Position numbers and translations under genes: made by a program. The notes beneath the pieces are model-generated. The model made no database searches and had not been told where the DNA came from. It saw only the letters and a list, made by a program, of their open reading frames with translations. Below, piece by piece: positions 1-7,965 of a stretch of 64,000 nt of DNA (positions are counted from its first letter, which is position 1; the number at the start of each line of letters is the position of its first letter). Source of the stretch: Chryseobacterium takakiae (GTDB lineage: Bacteria; Bacteroidota; Bacteroidia; Flavobacteriales; Weeksellaceae); assembly GCF_900129385.1 (NCBI RefSeq), contig NZ_FQVO01000017.1:1-64000 (forward strand), given 5' to 3'.

Positions 1-111
1 CAAAGATAACACGTCTTTCCTTTACAATCCAAATCTATTTAACATAAAATTTACTTTTCCGTAATATTTGAGCTTAACTCGCTGGTAGCATGGGGGAATA
101 ATTTTTAAGGG

Positions 112-495
112 AGTGAGAAGTGAGAGGTGAGAAGGGAGAAGGGAGAAGTTGGTGAAAAATGGGGAATGGGTAATAAGTAACAGGCAATAGGCAATAGGCA
201 ATAGGCAATAGGCAATAGGCAATAGGCAATAGGCAATAGGCAATAGGCAAAGGTATTGTTTTTTGTGCGTGTTATTTAAATCCTGAACTTTGAATTTGAA
301 TTTTTGAATCTTGAATTTTGAATCTTGAATCTTGAATACTAAACCCTTAACAAAGAAATGTAAACTCCAGATGTCCCACCTCTTTCTTCTTACTTCTCAC
401 GTCTTACCTCTTACTTCACCTCTCACTTCTTACTTCTTACTTCTTACTTCTTACTTCTCACCTCTCACTTCTTACCTCTCTCTTGTCACTTCCAC
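112..495. repeat. Low-complexity microsatellite region
   Basis: No credible gene lies in the first 800 bases. A purine-rich stretch built from GTGAGAAG/GAGAAGG words (112-150) is complementary to a pyrimidine-rich stretch built from CTTACTT/CTCACTT words (395-490); a 19-nt exact complement joins 116-134 to 454-472. Between them lie an AGGCAAT heptamer array and GAATCTT/GAATTTT words (about 293-337). Apparent open frames here encode only monotonous Leu/Ser/Thr-rich translations of the repeats. Confidence 0.85.
182..250. repeat. AGGCAAT heptanucleotide tandem array
   Basis: Nine complete head-to-tail copies of the 7-mer AGGCAAT run from 182 to 244, with a partial tenth copy to 250. The copies are identical, so the array is likely young or prone to slippage. 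It is not inside or directly upstream of a recognisable gene, so a phase-variation role is not supported. Confidence 0.95.
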
Positions 496-497
496 CC

Positions 498-611
498 TAG
501 CCCGGATTGAAGCAACTGTCTGAGCTCATTTTAATGTTTTTAGTCGCGGCGGCTCCGCCGCCGCGACTAAAAACATTAAAATAGCGAGTGCGGAAAGCCG
601 GAATAAGCTCC
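498..611 (+). repeat. Dispersed palindromic repeat, copy A
   Basis: A 26-bp perfect inverted repeat (528-553 and 557-582, loop TCC) has the GC-rich centre GCGGCGGC-TCC-GCCGCCGC. The flanks are shared with two other copies in the window: TAGCCCGGATTGAAGC on the left, GAGCTC just before the stem, AGCGAGTGCGGAAAGCCGG after it and AGCTCC at the right edge. No coding potential. The other copies are at 10317-10436 (opposite orientation) and 55489-55599. Confidence 0.85.
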
Positions 612-792
612 TGATTCAAATTGAAAAATGAGAAGATTGGAGGGTAAGAGAGTTTGGTGAGAGTTGAATATGGAGGATAATACTATTGTATAATTATGTA
701 TAATATTAAAATGTGTATATAATTTGGTGAGAACTTTATTATTTGATGTTATAAAAAGTAGTGTAGTGCTTCCTTTCTTCAAAATATATTAT

Positions 793-800
793 TAAATTTG
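793..800 (+). promoter_or_regulatory. -7 box TAAATTTG abutting a start codon
   Basis: This is an exact match to the Bacteroidota -7 consensus TANNTTTG. It ends 3 nt before the ATG at 804, so transcription would begin at or next to the start codon, giving a leaderless mRNA. No clear TTG -33 element is visible. Confidence 0.5.
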
Positions 801-803
801 AGT

Positions 804-1430
804 ATGAGTTTTGGAAAAGATTTATTAAAAAAAATCAAAAGCACAGAATTACCTGGAGAGCATGCTCATGGCGTTTTCTCACCACCTTATCGTCCGGTTT
901 TCACCTATGAAGAAGTTTTAACGAAAAACCCCAAATTTGCTGCCGTAAATATCATCTTATATCTTAAAAATGATGAATGGCATTTTCCCCTGATTCAAAG
1001 AACTGTAAATGAGCACGACAGGCACAGCGGACAAATTTCATTACCAGGTGGAAAACGCGAGGAAATGGACAGGGATTTTGCAGAGACCGCAATTCGTGAA
1101 ACATCAGAGGAAATCGGCATTGAAAAACATTATGTAAGGATCATCCGCGAAATGTCACCCATCTATATTCCGCCAAGTAATTTTTACGTATATCCTTATA
1201 TATCCTACACAAAGAAAAATCCTGAATTTGTATTACAGCAGAGCGAGGCAGTGGAAGTTATAGAGTTTCCGATTACCAGCTTTCTGGGTCTTCCTGATGA
1301 GCCGGAGATCATGGCTCTTCCTACAGCCGGGGGAAGTGAAGTGCCTGTGATTAATTTCAACGGGTATATCATCTGGGGCGCAACAGCGATGATATTAAGC
1401 GAATTCAGCCAGTTGCTGAAAAAAATGTAA
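804..1430 (+). CDS. NUDIX hydrolase, CoA pyrophosphatase type
   Basis: A 208-residue NUDIX protein of the CoA/acyl-CoA pyrophosphatase (NudL/UPF0035) group, expected to cleave CoA to 3',5'-ADP and phosphopantetheine derivatives in the cytoplasm. The Nudix box reads LPGGKREE...RETSEEIG with the one-residue-longer spacing after GG that I recall for this subgroup. The preceding IQRTVNEHDRHSGQIS matches the UPF0035 signature (R-S...H.GQ...PGG). The ATG at 804 is preferred over an in-frame TTG at 798 because it directly follows a -7 box. The downstream acyltransferase-like gene starts 27 bp after the stop. Substrate is inferred from the motif only. Confidence 0.85.
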   Translation: MSFGKDLLKKIKSTELPGEHAHGVFSPPYRPVFTYEEVLTKNPKFAAVNIILYLKNDEWHFPLIQRTVNEHDRHSGQISLPGGKREEMDRDFAETAIRETSEEIGIEKHYVRIIREMSPIYIPPSNFYVYPYISYTKKNPEFVLQQSEAVEVIEFPITSFLGLPDEPEIMALPTAGGSEVPVINFNGYIIWGATAMILSEFSQLLKKM

Positions 1431-1457
1431 CTTTGCACCACTGTGTATAATTGAAAG

Positions 1458-2258
1458 ATGGCGAAGAAAAATATTTTCACCGATGCGTTCGGAACTCCTT
1501 ATTTTTTAAAAAGGTTAATTATTTTCATACTGGGAATTGTATCGTACAGAAGATTCAACGGATTTAATAAACTTAAAATTACGGGGACCGAAAATCTTGT
1601 GGATCTTCCGGATTCCAATGTTTTGTTTGTGTCTAATCATCAAACCTATTTTGCGGATGTTGCAGCCATGTATCATGCCTTTTGCTCTGTAAACAACGGT
1701 TATCTGAATACCATAAAAAATCCTATTTATCTGCTGAATCCAAAAATCGATTTTTATTACGTTGCTGCAGAAGAAACCATGAATAAAGGAATTCTTCCGA
1801 AAATATTTAAGATTGCCGGTGCCGTAACGGTAAAAAGAACCTGGAGAGCTGAAGGAAAGAATGTAAACCGAATGGTTGATATGAGTGAAGTGGATAATAT
1901 CATGAAAGCCCTTGATAACGGTTGGGTTGCCACTTTTCCGCAGGGAACGACTTCTGCTTTTGCACAAGGAAGAAGAGGAACGGCAAAACTGGTAAAAAAT
2001 CAGCGTCCGATTGTTATTCCTATCAAGATAAATGGCTTCAGAAGGGCTTTTGATAAAAAAGGGCTTCGTGTAAAGGTAACAGGAGTAAAACCCACCATGG
2101 AATTCAAGCCGCCATTGGATATTGATTATGACAAAGAAAATGCCCACGAAATCTTACATAAAATCATGACCGCTATTGAACAGACGGAAGATTTCAATTT
2201 ACTGCACAATTATGATGAAGAATTAAAAGCTAAAAAGTCAGAACAAAGAGATTCATAA
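1458..2258 (+). CDS. PlsC-like 1-acylglycerol-3-phosphate acyltransferase
   Basis: A 266-residue lysophospholipid acyltransferase-like protein, probably at the inner membrane (hydrophobic segment near residues 15-30). The acyltransferase block I is present as SNHQTYFADVA, but His and Asp are separated by five residues rather than the usual four (HX4D). Block III reads FPQGTTS instead of FPEGTRS, so the usual Glu is Gln. These changes may mark a Bacteroidota subfamily or altered catalysis. A TAACTTTG -7-like box (1428-1435) overlaps the stop of the upstream gene. Fold assignment is fairly safe; substrate is not. Confidence 0.75.
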   Translation: MAKKNIFTDAFGTPYFLKRLIIFILGIVSYRRFNGFNKLKITGTENLVDLPDSNVLFVSNHQTYFADVAAMYHAFCSVNNGYLNTIKNPIYLLNPKIDFYYVAAEETMNKGILPKIFKIAGAVTVKRTWRAEGKNVNRMVDMSEVDNIMKALDNGWVATFPQGTTSAFAQGRRGTAKLVKNQRPIVIPIKINGFRRAFDKKGLRVKVTGVKPTMEFKPPLDIDYDKENAHEILHKIMTAIEQTEDFNLLHNYDEELKAKKSEQRDS

Positions 2259-2276
2259 CATTAAAGTAAGAACATT

Positions 2277-2714
2277 ATGAAAAGTATACTGGGAATCTTA
2301 TTCGCAATCATGGTATTGGTTTCATGCAACAGCCAGAAGATGTATTCGGATTTCGACATCAGCTATTCTAAAAGCGGAGGCTTTGCACCGATTTACGAAA
2401 ATCTTCTGATTAAAGGAAACAATGCCTTTTACTCTTTTGAAGGTCAGGGTAAAAAGGTGAAGCAGAATTTTAAAATTTCCAACGAAGATTTATATAGGCT
2501 GGAAAAAACACTTTCACAAAATAATTTCAGAAGAATAGAAGAAGATCATAAAAAGATCTATGATTTTATATCAACTTCTATTAACATAAAAAGAGGTCCT
2601 AATTCCGGCAGCAAGACAGACGCCAGTGCAATAATGCCGAATTATACAACCAACTGGGCAAACATCACCCGTGTTTTCCAAGAGATTATTAATGCTAATG
2701 TTAAAAAACAGTAA
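2277..2714 (+). CDS. Hypothetical lipoprotein
   Basis: A 145-residue protein of unknown function. The N-terminus is a type II signal peptide ending in the lipobox LVSC (Cys at about residue 17), so it should be lipidated and exported. The mature part has no motif I recognise; it is rich in Lys, Asn and Ser. It sits 18 bp after the acyltransferase-like gene and 6 bp before the Mur ligase gene and is probably cotranscribed with them. Confidence 0.8.
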   Translation: MKSILGILFAIMVLVSCNSQKMYSDFDISYSKSGGFAPIYENLLIKGNNAFYSFEGQGKKVKQNFKISNEDLYRLEKTLSQNNFRRIEEDHKKIYDFISTSINIKRGPNSGSKTDASAIMPNYTTNWANITRVFQEIINANVKKQ

Positions 2715-2720
2715 CACATT

Positions 2721-4058
2721 TTGAAGACTCATTTCATCGCTATCGGCGGAAGTGCCATGCACAATCTTGCTATTGCATTAAAGGATAAAGGATATCAGGT
2801 TACGGGATCTGATGACGCTATTTTTGAACCTTCCCGGACAAGACTTGAAAAAAAGGGAATTCTACCCGAAGAACTAGGCTGGTTTTCTGAAAAAATAACA
2901 TCTGACCTGGATGCGGTTATTCTAGGCATGCATGCTCATCAGGATAATCCTGAACTTGCAAAAGCCAAAGAATTAGGATTAAAAATATACTCTTATCCCG
3001 AATTTCTTTATGAGCAGTCAAAAAACAAAACAAGAGTTGTCATCGCAGGTTCTCACGGAAAAACAACCATCACTTCAATGATTCTCCATGTCCTGAATTT
3101 CCATCAGAAAGATGTAGATTATATGGTAGGAGCTCAGTTGGAAGGATTCGACTGTATGGTAAAATTAACCCGTGAAAATGATTTTATGGTACTTGAAGGC
3201 GACGAATACCTCTCCTCGCCTATTGATCTGCGTTCAAAGTTTCTTCTTTACCAGCCGAATATTGCTTTAATGAGCGGAATTGCCTGGGATCATATCAATG
3301 TGTTTAAAACTTTTGATGATTATGTGGATCAGTTCAGGAAGTTTGTCGCAAGCATTACACCGGGTGGAATTCTTGTATATAACGAAGAAGATCCTGAAGT
3401 GGTAAAAGTGGTGGAAAATGCAGAAAATTATTTCAGAAAGATCCCCTACAAAACTCCTGAATACGAAATCACCCACGGAAAAGTCCATCTGAAAACAGAA
3501 ATGGGAGATGTTCCGCTTTCCGTTTTCGGGGCTCATAATTTATTAAACCTTGAGGGAGCAAGACACATCTGCCATACATTAGGCATTATGGATGAAGATT
3601 TTTATGAGGCGATTATGAGTTTCAAAGGGGCTTCAAAACGTCTTGAGAAAGTAGAAAGGGAAGATCAAGGAATATTGTACAAAGATTTTGCGCACGCTCC
3701 AAGCAAAGTAAAAGCGGCAGTAAAAGCATTCTGCGAGCAATTTAAAAAAGAAAAAAAATACGGTTTCTTGGAACTTCATACGTATTCGAGTTTAAATCCT
3801 GTTTTTCTGGAACAATATGATCATGCAATGGACGATTTGGACGAAGCAGTAGTTTTCTATTCTGAAGATGCATTAAAAATTAAACGGATGGAACCTATTT
3901 CTCCGGATCTTATTAGAGAAAAGTTTAAAAATGAAAATCTTAAAGTTTTCACGAATGCTGAAGAACTTCATGCGTATTGGGATACTTTAGATAAAACCCA
4001 CGGTGTTTACCTGATGATGAGTTCCGGAAACTTCGGAGGGCTCGATCTTAAGAAATAA
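2721..4058 (+). CDS. mpl: Mpl-type Mur ligase (UDP-MurNAc:tripeptide ligase)
   Basis: A 445-residue Mur ligase whose pattern best fits Mpl, which reattaches recycled murein tripeptide to UDP-MurNAc in the cytoplasm. Seen: an N-terminal nucleotide-binding start (HFIAIGGSAMHNLA), the ATP P-loop GSHGKTTITS near residue 110, EGDEYLSSPID in the central domain, and DFAHAPSKVKAA in the C-terminal region, comparable to the DFAHHP signature of Mpl. The start is an apparent TTG at 2721, 6 bp after the preceding stop; no ATG fits without losing the Rossmann start. A rho-independent terminator follows. MurC is the main alternative. Confidence 0.8.
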   Translation: MKTHFIAIGGSAMHNLAIALKDKGYQVTGSDDAIFEPSRTRLEKKGILPEELGWFSEKITSDLDAVILGMHAHQDNPELAKAKELGLKIYSYPEFLYEQSKNKTRVVIAGSHGKTTITSMILHVLNFHQKDVDYMVGAQLEGFDCMVKLTRENDFMVLEGDEYLSSPIDLRSKFLLYQPNIALMSGIAWDHINVFKTFDDYVDQFRKFVASITPGGILVYNEEDPEVVKVVENAENYFRKIPYKTPEYEITHGKVHLKTEMGDVPLSVFGAHNLLNLEGARHICHTLGIMDEDFYEAIMSFKGASKRLEKVEREDQGILYKDFAHAPSKVKAAVKAFCEQFKKEKKYGFLELHTYSSLNPVFLEQYDHAMDDLDEAVVFYSEDALKIKRMEPISPDLIREKFKNENLKVFTNAEELHAYWDTLDKTHGVYLMMSSGNFGGLDLKK

Positions 4059-4075
4059 TTATATTGAATATAAAC

Positions 4076-4104
4076 AAAACTCCTTTCGGATTGAAAGGAG
4101 TTTT
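4076..4104. terminator. Bidirectional terminator between convergent genes
   Basis: A 12-bp perfect stem (AAAACTCCTTTC / GAAAGGAGTTTT) with loop GGATT, flanked by A and T runs, lies between the convergent Mur ligase and lipocalin-like genes. Confidence 0.85.
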
Positions 4105-4108
4105 TATT

Positions 4109-4555
4109 TTACTTAATTCTTTTATAAAAGCGTCTTAGCACATCTTTGGTACCATCCCCGTCAAAATCCTGAGTCCGGTCTTCAACTATCATATCCGTTT
4201 CGTTAAGCTGCGTCACGAAATACGGATAGTTTTCTTCATTTTCGAACCAGAATTTACCATTTCCTTTATCGAATGTATACTTCTTTGCTCCGGCATCGGT
4301 TTTTACACAGGTATTATTATTTTGAGCATAAATAATCGAAAGAAGATGATCAGAAGTAAATTCGTAAGTACTTTTCTTCTCGCAATCCGTGGAAAAAGAA
4401 GTCTGGATCTGCTGATTTAAAGACCGGTATATTTCAGCTTTTTCAATGTACCATTCTCCGATAATTGAAGCTTTATTGTTAACATCCTGTTCTTCATCAT
4501 TGCCGTTGCAGGAAACAAATGATAACAACACAAACGATATAATTATTTTTTTCAT
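4109..4555 (-). CDS. Lipocalin-like lipoprotein
   Basis: A 148-residue predicted lipoprotein (signal peptide with lipobox FVSC at residues 13-16). The mature start, ASIIGEWYIEKAEIY, followed by beta-strand-rich sequence with two Cys (near residues 58 and 78) resembles the lipocalin-like domain proteins common in Flavobacteriia. Ligand unknown. It ends 4 bp after the shared terminator. Confidence 0.7.
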   Translation of the reverse strand: MKKIIISFVLLSFVSCNGNDEEQDVNNKASIIGEWYIEKAEIYRSLNQQIQTSFSTDCEKKSTYEFTSDHLLSIIYAQNNNTCVKTDAGAKKYTFDKGNGKFWFENEENYPYFVTQLNETDMIVEDRTQDFDGDGTKDVLRRFYKRIK

Positions 4556-4647
4556 GACTATACTTTAAGTCAGCAAAAATACAACGAATTTAGCTTCTTA
4601 TTCCAATCCAATTAAGATTTCTCAATCTTCTTTATCATTTGTTAAGC

Positions 4648-4926
4648 TTAAGGATTAGCGCCATTATTATTTAATATCTTTGCAATGGCAATCGCATCTG
4701 AAACAGTATCAAGACTATAAATCTGCATAACCCCCTGATTTGTGGCTGCCTGTGCCAATATGTTCTGCTGATTTTGGGCATTCACTGCATTTTGAAACAT
4801 CAATCCGGTAGAATGTGCCATTGATTGATACACATTTCCCAATGCTATTGCAGGAGCTTCTCCTACAACTTTTACATTTGCCTGAGTGACAGCATCTGTA
4901 ATCTGTTCGTTTACATTTGAATCCAT
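4648..4926 (-). CDS. RebB-like R-body structural protein, solitary
   Basis: A 92-residue protein strongly resembling the RebB family of refractile (R) body proteins. Seen: the family-like core EQITDAVTQANVKVVGEAPA, then GNVYQSMAHSTGLMFQNAV, a Gln/Asn-rich block (AQNQQNILAQAATNQGVMQI) and an alpha-helical Ala-rich tail. Known R-body operons encode several similar Reb proteins that polymerise into a coiled ribbon that unrolls on acidification. Here only one copy is present: the neighbouring genes are an aldo/keto reductase and a lipoprotein. It could polymerise alone, cooperate with paralogues elsewhere, or have a different role. Confidence 0.85.
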   Translation of the reverse strand: MDSNVNEQITDAVTQANVKVVGEAPAIALGNVYQSMAHSTGLMFQNAVNAQNQQNILAQAATNQGVMQIYSLDTVSDAIAIAKILNNNGANP

Positions 4927-5028
4927 AATTTTTAGTTTTTAAGTATAATGCTAATTTAAATGATATTTTTAATAAAAAAAAGAAGTAATAAAAATTTATT
5001 ACTTCCTTTATTTTAATTGATGTATTGC

Positions 5029-5904
5029 TTAAATATCTGCAACAGCATTCAGCATTTTCTGTTCCCATTCAGGATCTTTAGGATCAAAAAATAATCTTTT
5101 GCCGGTATCTAAAGAGCGGACAACATTCATCTCATCTTCTGTTAATTCAAAATCAAAAACAGTAAAGTTTTCTTCGATTCTTGAAGGCGTCACCGATTTC
5201 GGGATCACACAGAAACCTTCCTGAAGGTGCCATCTTAATATAACCTGCGCTACGGTTTTACCATATTTTTCGCCAATAGCTTTTAATTCGGAATTGTCTA
5301 AAAGACCGGCATTTCCGTTTCCGAGCGGACTCCAGGGCTGCGTAACGATATTATTTTCCTTGTTGTATACCTGAAGTTCCTTTTGCTGGAAAATAGGATG
5401 CAGCTCAATCTGGTTGATCACCGGAAAGACGTTTGCGTGTGCTTTTAATTCTTCTAATTTCTCAATCGTAAAGTTACACACTCCAATTGCTTTGATCTTT
5501 CCTTCCTGATATAATTCTTCCATTGCTTTCCAGGCTCCTAAGAAATCGGCATACGGCCAGTGGATCAGATACATATCCAGATAATCCAGCTGTAACCTGT
5601 CCAACGTTCTTTGGAAAGCACTTTTTGCCTTCTCATACGAAGTATCCTGAACCCAAAGTTTCGAAGTGATGAATAATTCGTCTCTGTTTACTCCGCTATT
5701 TTTAATGGCGTCTCCAACAGCGGTTTCATTCTGATAAATTGCTGCGGTATCAATCATTCTGTATCCTGTTTGAATGGCCTTCATAACTGCATTTTCACAT
5801 TCTTTCAGGTCTTCCATCTGCCAAACCCCGAAACCTAAAGCCGGAATATCCACTCCATTATTTAAGGTAATTACAGGCTGTCCTGCATATATTTTCTTTT
5901 CCAT
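5029..5904 (-). CDS. Aldo/keto reductase
   Basis: A 291-residue NAD(P)H-dependent aldo/keto reductase of the 2,5-diketo-D-gluconate reductase type. The catalytic tetrad is visible as D52 (MIDTA), Y57 (IYQN), K82 (TSKLW) and H115 (LIHWP). The C-terminal cofactor-binding region includes IPKSVTPSRIEEN, fitting NADPH use. It lies 33 bp downstream of the LysR gene on the same strand and is likely cotranscribed with it. Physiological substrate unknown; the surrounding quinone reductase and DJ-1 genes suggest reactive carbonyl detoxification (inference). Confidence 0.9.
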   Translation of the reverse strand: MEKKIYAGQPVITLNNGVDIPALGFGVWQMEDLKECENAVMKAIQTGYRMIDTAAIYQNETAVGDAIKNSGVNRDELFITSKLWVQDTSYEKAKSAFQRTLDRLQLDYLDMYLIHWPYADFLGAWKAMEELYQEGKIKAIGVCNFTIEKLEELKAHANVFPVINQIELHPIFQQKELQVYNKENNIVTQPWSPLGNGNAGLLDNSELKAIGEKYGKTVAQVILRWHLQEGFCVIPKSVTPSRIEENFTVFDFELTEDEMNVVRSLDTGKRLFFDPKDPEWEQKMLNAVADI

Positions 5905-5937
5905 AATTGTTAATTGTCTATTTATATTTATTACACA

Positions 5938-6843
5938 TTAATTTTCCTTTTCCATCACTTTTCTGAACAATCCTTTAATATGAGCAATTTCATTCTGATA
6001 ATTTGTCTTCTTACGACAGCCGAAATACAGCGTATTTTTCAGCGGCTTTTCCCCTTCCCAGATTAACTGTATCTCACCATCTTCAATTTCCTTTTTACAG
6101 AGGAAGTCCGGAACCACGGCCAGTCCGGAACCGCCTTTCAGGCAGCGTATGATGGAATTAAGATTCGGGACGATGTAATTAGGACGGAAATTCGGCTTGT
6201 GACCAAAATTAAGAATCCAGAATTGAAAAAGATGTTCCATATCTCCTGCTGTACCGTACCATTTCTCATTTTTCAGCCATTCTTCGGCATGTTCAATTCC
6301 TTTCTCGCTTAAAACCTCTTCAAATTCATGGATGTCTACATCCTTTCCACCCACAAGGATAATCTGTTCCGAAGAAAATGCTTCATGTTCGATATTCGGA
6401 GAAATGCCTTTTTTAGGAGTAATGATCAAATCTAAAATTCCTTTGTCCAACTGATCAAGCATTTCCCGATATTCCCCGAAACTAATGATGAGATTGAACG
6501 GCAAACTCGCAACATATTGCTCCAATGTAGTCTGGAACGTCTCAAAACACATGCCGACACTGATGGTGGGCGTGAGCTTCTCTGTAGATTTCTGAAAGTT
6601 TTTCTCCACTTCTTCGAGTTTCGACAACGGTTCTGAAATCGCATTAAACAACACTTTTCCTCTTTCTGTAGGAATCATTCTCCTTCCGGTTCTGTCGAAC
6701 AGTTTGTATCCTACATAGGCTTCCAAAGAACTGAGATGAAGACTTACCCCGGGCTGAGAAATAAATAACGTATCTGCCGCTTCTGTAAGGGTTCCTGTTT
6801 TATAGATTGCCTTAAAAGTTCTGTACCATTCCAAATTAACCAT
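5938..6843 (-). CDS. LysR-family transcriptional regulator
   Basis: A 301-residue LysR regulator. The N-terminal winged helix (residues 1-60) includes TEAADTLFISQPGVSLHLSS and LFDRTGRRMIPTERG; the C-terminal part is a periplasmic-binding-fold effector domain. It is divergent from the quinone reductase operon across a 219-bp AT-rich gap, the usual arrangement for a LysR regulator and its target, and is cotranscribed with the aldo/keto reductase. A TAATTTTG -7 box lies on the minus strand at 6863-6870, 20 bp before the start. Confidence 0.92.
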   Translation of the reverse strand: MVNLEWYRTFKAIYKTGTLTEAADTLFISQPGVSLHLSSLEAYVGYKLFDRTGRRMIPTERGKVLFNAISEPLSKLEEVEKNFQKSTEKLTPTISVGMCFETFQTTLEQYVASLPFNLIISFGEYREMLDQLDKGILDLIITPKKGISPNIEHEAFSSEQIILVGGKDVDIHEFEEVLSEKGIEHAEEWLKNEKWYGTAGDMEHLFQFWILNFGHKPNFRPNYIVPNLNSIIRCLKGGSGLAVVPDFLCKKEIEDGEIQLIWEGEKPLKNTLYFGCRKKTNYQNEIAHIKGLFRKVMEKEN

Positions 6844-7029
6844 AGGTATTACTTTTATGATGCAAAATTAGACAAATAATTACTATAATGATATTTTACT
6901 GATCAATAGATATGATAAACTGTATCTATTCATAAAATAACATAATGATTACCAGTATTTTAAATTAATTATTATTTAAATGATATTTAACTATAAATTT
7001 TATTATTTTAATTATAGGAAAACCCATAA

Positions 7030-7037
7030 TACCTTTG
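7030..7037 (+). promoter_or_regulatory. -7 box of the quinone reductase operon
   Basis: TACCTTTG matches TANNTTTG and lies 25 bp before the ATG at 7063, in the LysR/mdaB-like divergent gap. The sequence upstream is nearly pure A+T with no clear TTG -33 element, consistent with activator dependence. Confidence 0.5.
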
Positions 7038-7062
7038 TCTCGTAAAATTTAACAGTAAAAAC

Positions 7063-7677
7063 ATGAAAAAAGTATTAATCATCAACGGGGGGCAGAATTT
7101 TGGTCATTCGGGAGGAAAATATAATCAGACCATTGCCGAAAATACATTTGAAGTATTAAAAAAATTTGATAGTGTAGAAGTAAAAATCACCCACGTAAGC
7201 GAAGGCTATGACAAAAATGAAGAAGTTGAAAAGTTTGTATGGGCAGATTATATTATTTACCACACTCCGATCTGGTGGTTCCAGCTTCCGAACGGATTAA
7301 AGAAATATATTGATGAAGTTTTTACAGCCGGACATGCCAAAGGAATTTATATGAGCGACGGAAGAACATCAGAGAATCCAAAGATTAATTACGGAACAGG
7401 AGGAATGCTGGGCGGAAGAAAATATATGGTAACCACAAGCTGGAACGCTCCCGAAACAGCATTTACCCTTCCCGGAGAATTTTTCAATGAAACAAGTGTT
7501 GACAACGGACCTTTATTCGGTTTCCATAGAATGAATGCTTTTGTTTCCCTTCAAAGATTGGAAAGCTTCCACTTCCATGATGTAGAGAAAAATGCAGATG
7601 TGGAACGCGATATGAAACTTTACAGAGAACATCTTACCTCTGTTTTTGAAAAAGAATTAAAACCCGAATTAGCGTAA
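7063..7677 (+). CDS. MdaB-like NAD(P)H:quinone oxidoreductase
   Basis: A 204-residue flavodoxin-fold protein like MdaB, a soluble FAD enzyme that reduces quinones by two electrons and so avoids semiquinone formation. Seen: start MKKVLIINGGQNFGHSGG, the YHTPIWWFQLPNGLKKYIDE block and TSWNAPETAF. It is first in a three-gene operon (its stop overlaps the next start) divergent from a LysR gene. Induction by quinones or other electrophiles through that regulator is inferred. Confidence 0.88.
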   Translation: MKKVLIINGGQNFGHSGGKYNQTIAENTFEVLKKFDSVEVKITHVSEGYDKNEEVEKFVWADYIIYHTPIWWFQLPNGLKKYIDEVFTAGHAKGIYMSDGRTSENPKINYGTGGMLGGRKYMVTTSWNAPETAFTLPGEFFNETSVDNGPLFGFHRMNAFVSLQRLESFHFHDVEKNADVERDMKLYREHLTSVFEKELKPELA

Positions 7678-7964
7678 TGAAAATATATTTAACTGCCATT
7701 ATTAAGGCAAAAGAAGAATACAGAGCAGAAGTTCTGGAAGTTCTTCAGAATATGGTAAATGAGACACGAAAAGAAGAAGCCAATGAGCTGTACAGCCTTC
7801 ATCAGAGCATGGATGATAAAAACCATTTTGTGTTCTATGAGATATGGAAAAGCACAGAAGGCCTGGAAAATCATAACCAGCAAGCTTACATTAAAGCATT
7901 TGGAAATTTAGTTGATGAAAAGCTTCAGGAAAAACCGCAAATTTATATCACCAAAATTATATAG
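7677..7964 (+). CDS. ABM-domain monooxygenase (YgiN-like)
   Basis: A 95-residue antibiotic-biosynthesis-monooxygenase (ABM) fold protein, similar in size and layout to YgiN, the quinol monooxygenase that works with MdaB in Escherichia coli. Seen: an opening beta-strand, the central RKEEANELYSLHQSMDD segment, HFVFYEIWKS, and a helix with LENHNQQAYIKAF. The ATG overlaps the TGA stop of the upstream gene (ATGA), so translation is coupled. A quinone redox cycle with the upstream reductase is plausible. Confidence 0.82.
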   Translation: MKIYLTAIIKAKEEYRAEVLEVLQNMVNETRKEEANELYSLHQSMDDKNHFVFYEIWKSTEGLENHNQQAYIKAFGNLVDEKLQEKPQIYITKII

Positions 7965-7965
7965 C

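Noticed and set aside
22..243. Open frame of 73 codons in the heptamer repeat region
   Set aside because: Its translation is a repeated heptapeptide from the AGGCAAT array; it has no ribosome-binding or promoter context.
332..523. Open frame of 63 codons in pyrimidine-rich repeats
   Set aside because: Ser/Leu/Thr-rich low-complexity translation of microsatellite DNA.
1515..2147. Long minus-strand open frame (210 codons) over the acyltransferase-like gene
   Set aside because: Antisense shadow; the plus-strand frame has recognisable acyltransferase motifs and the minus frame has none.
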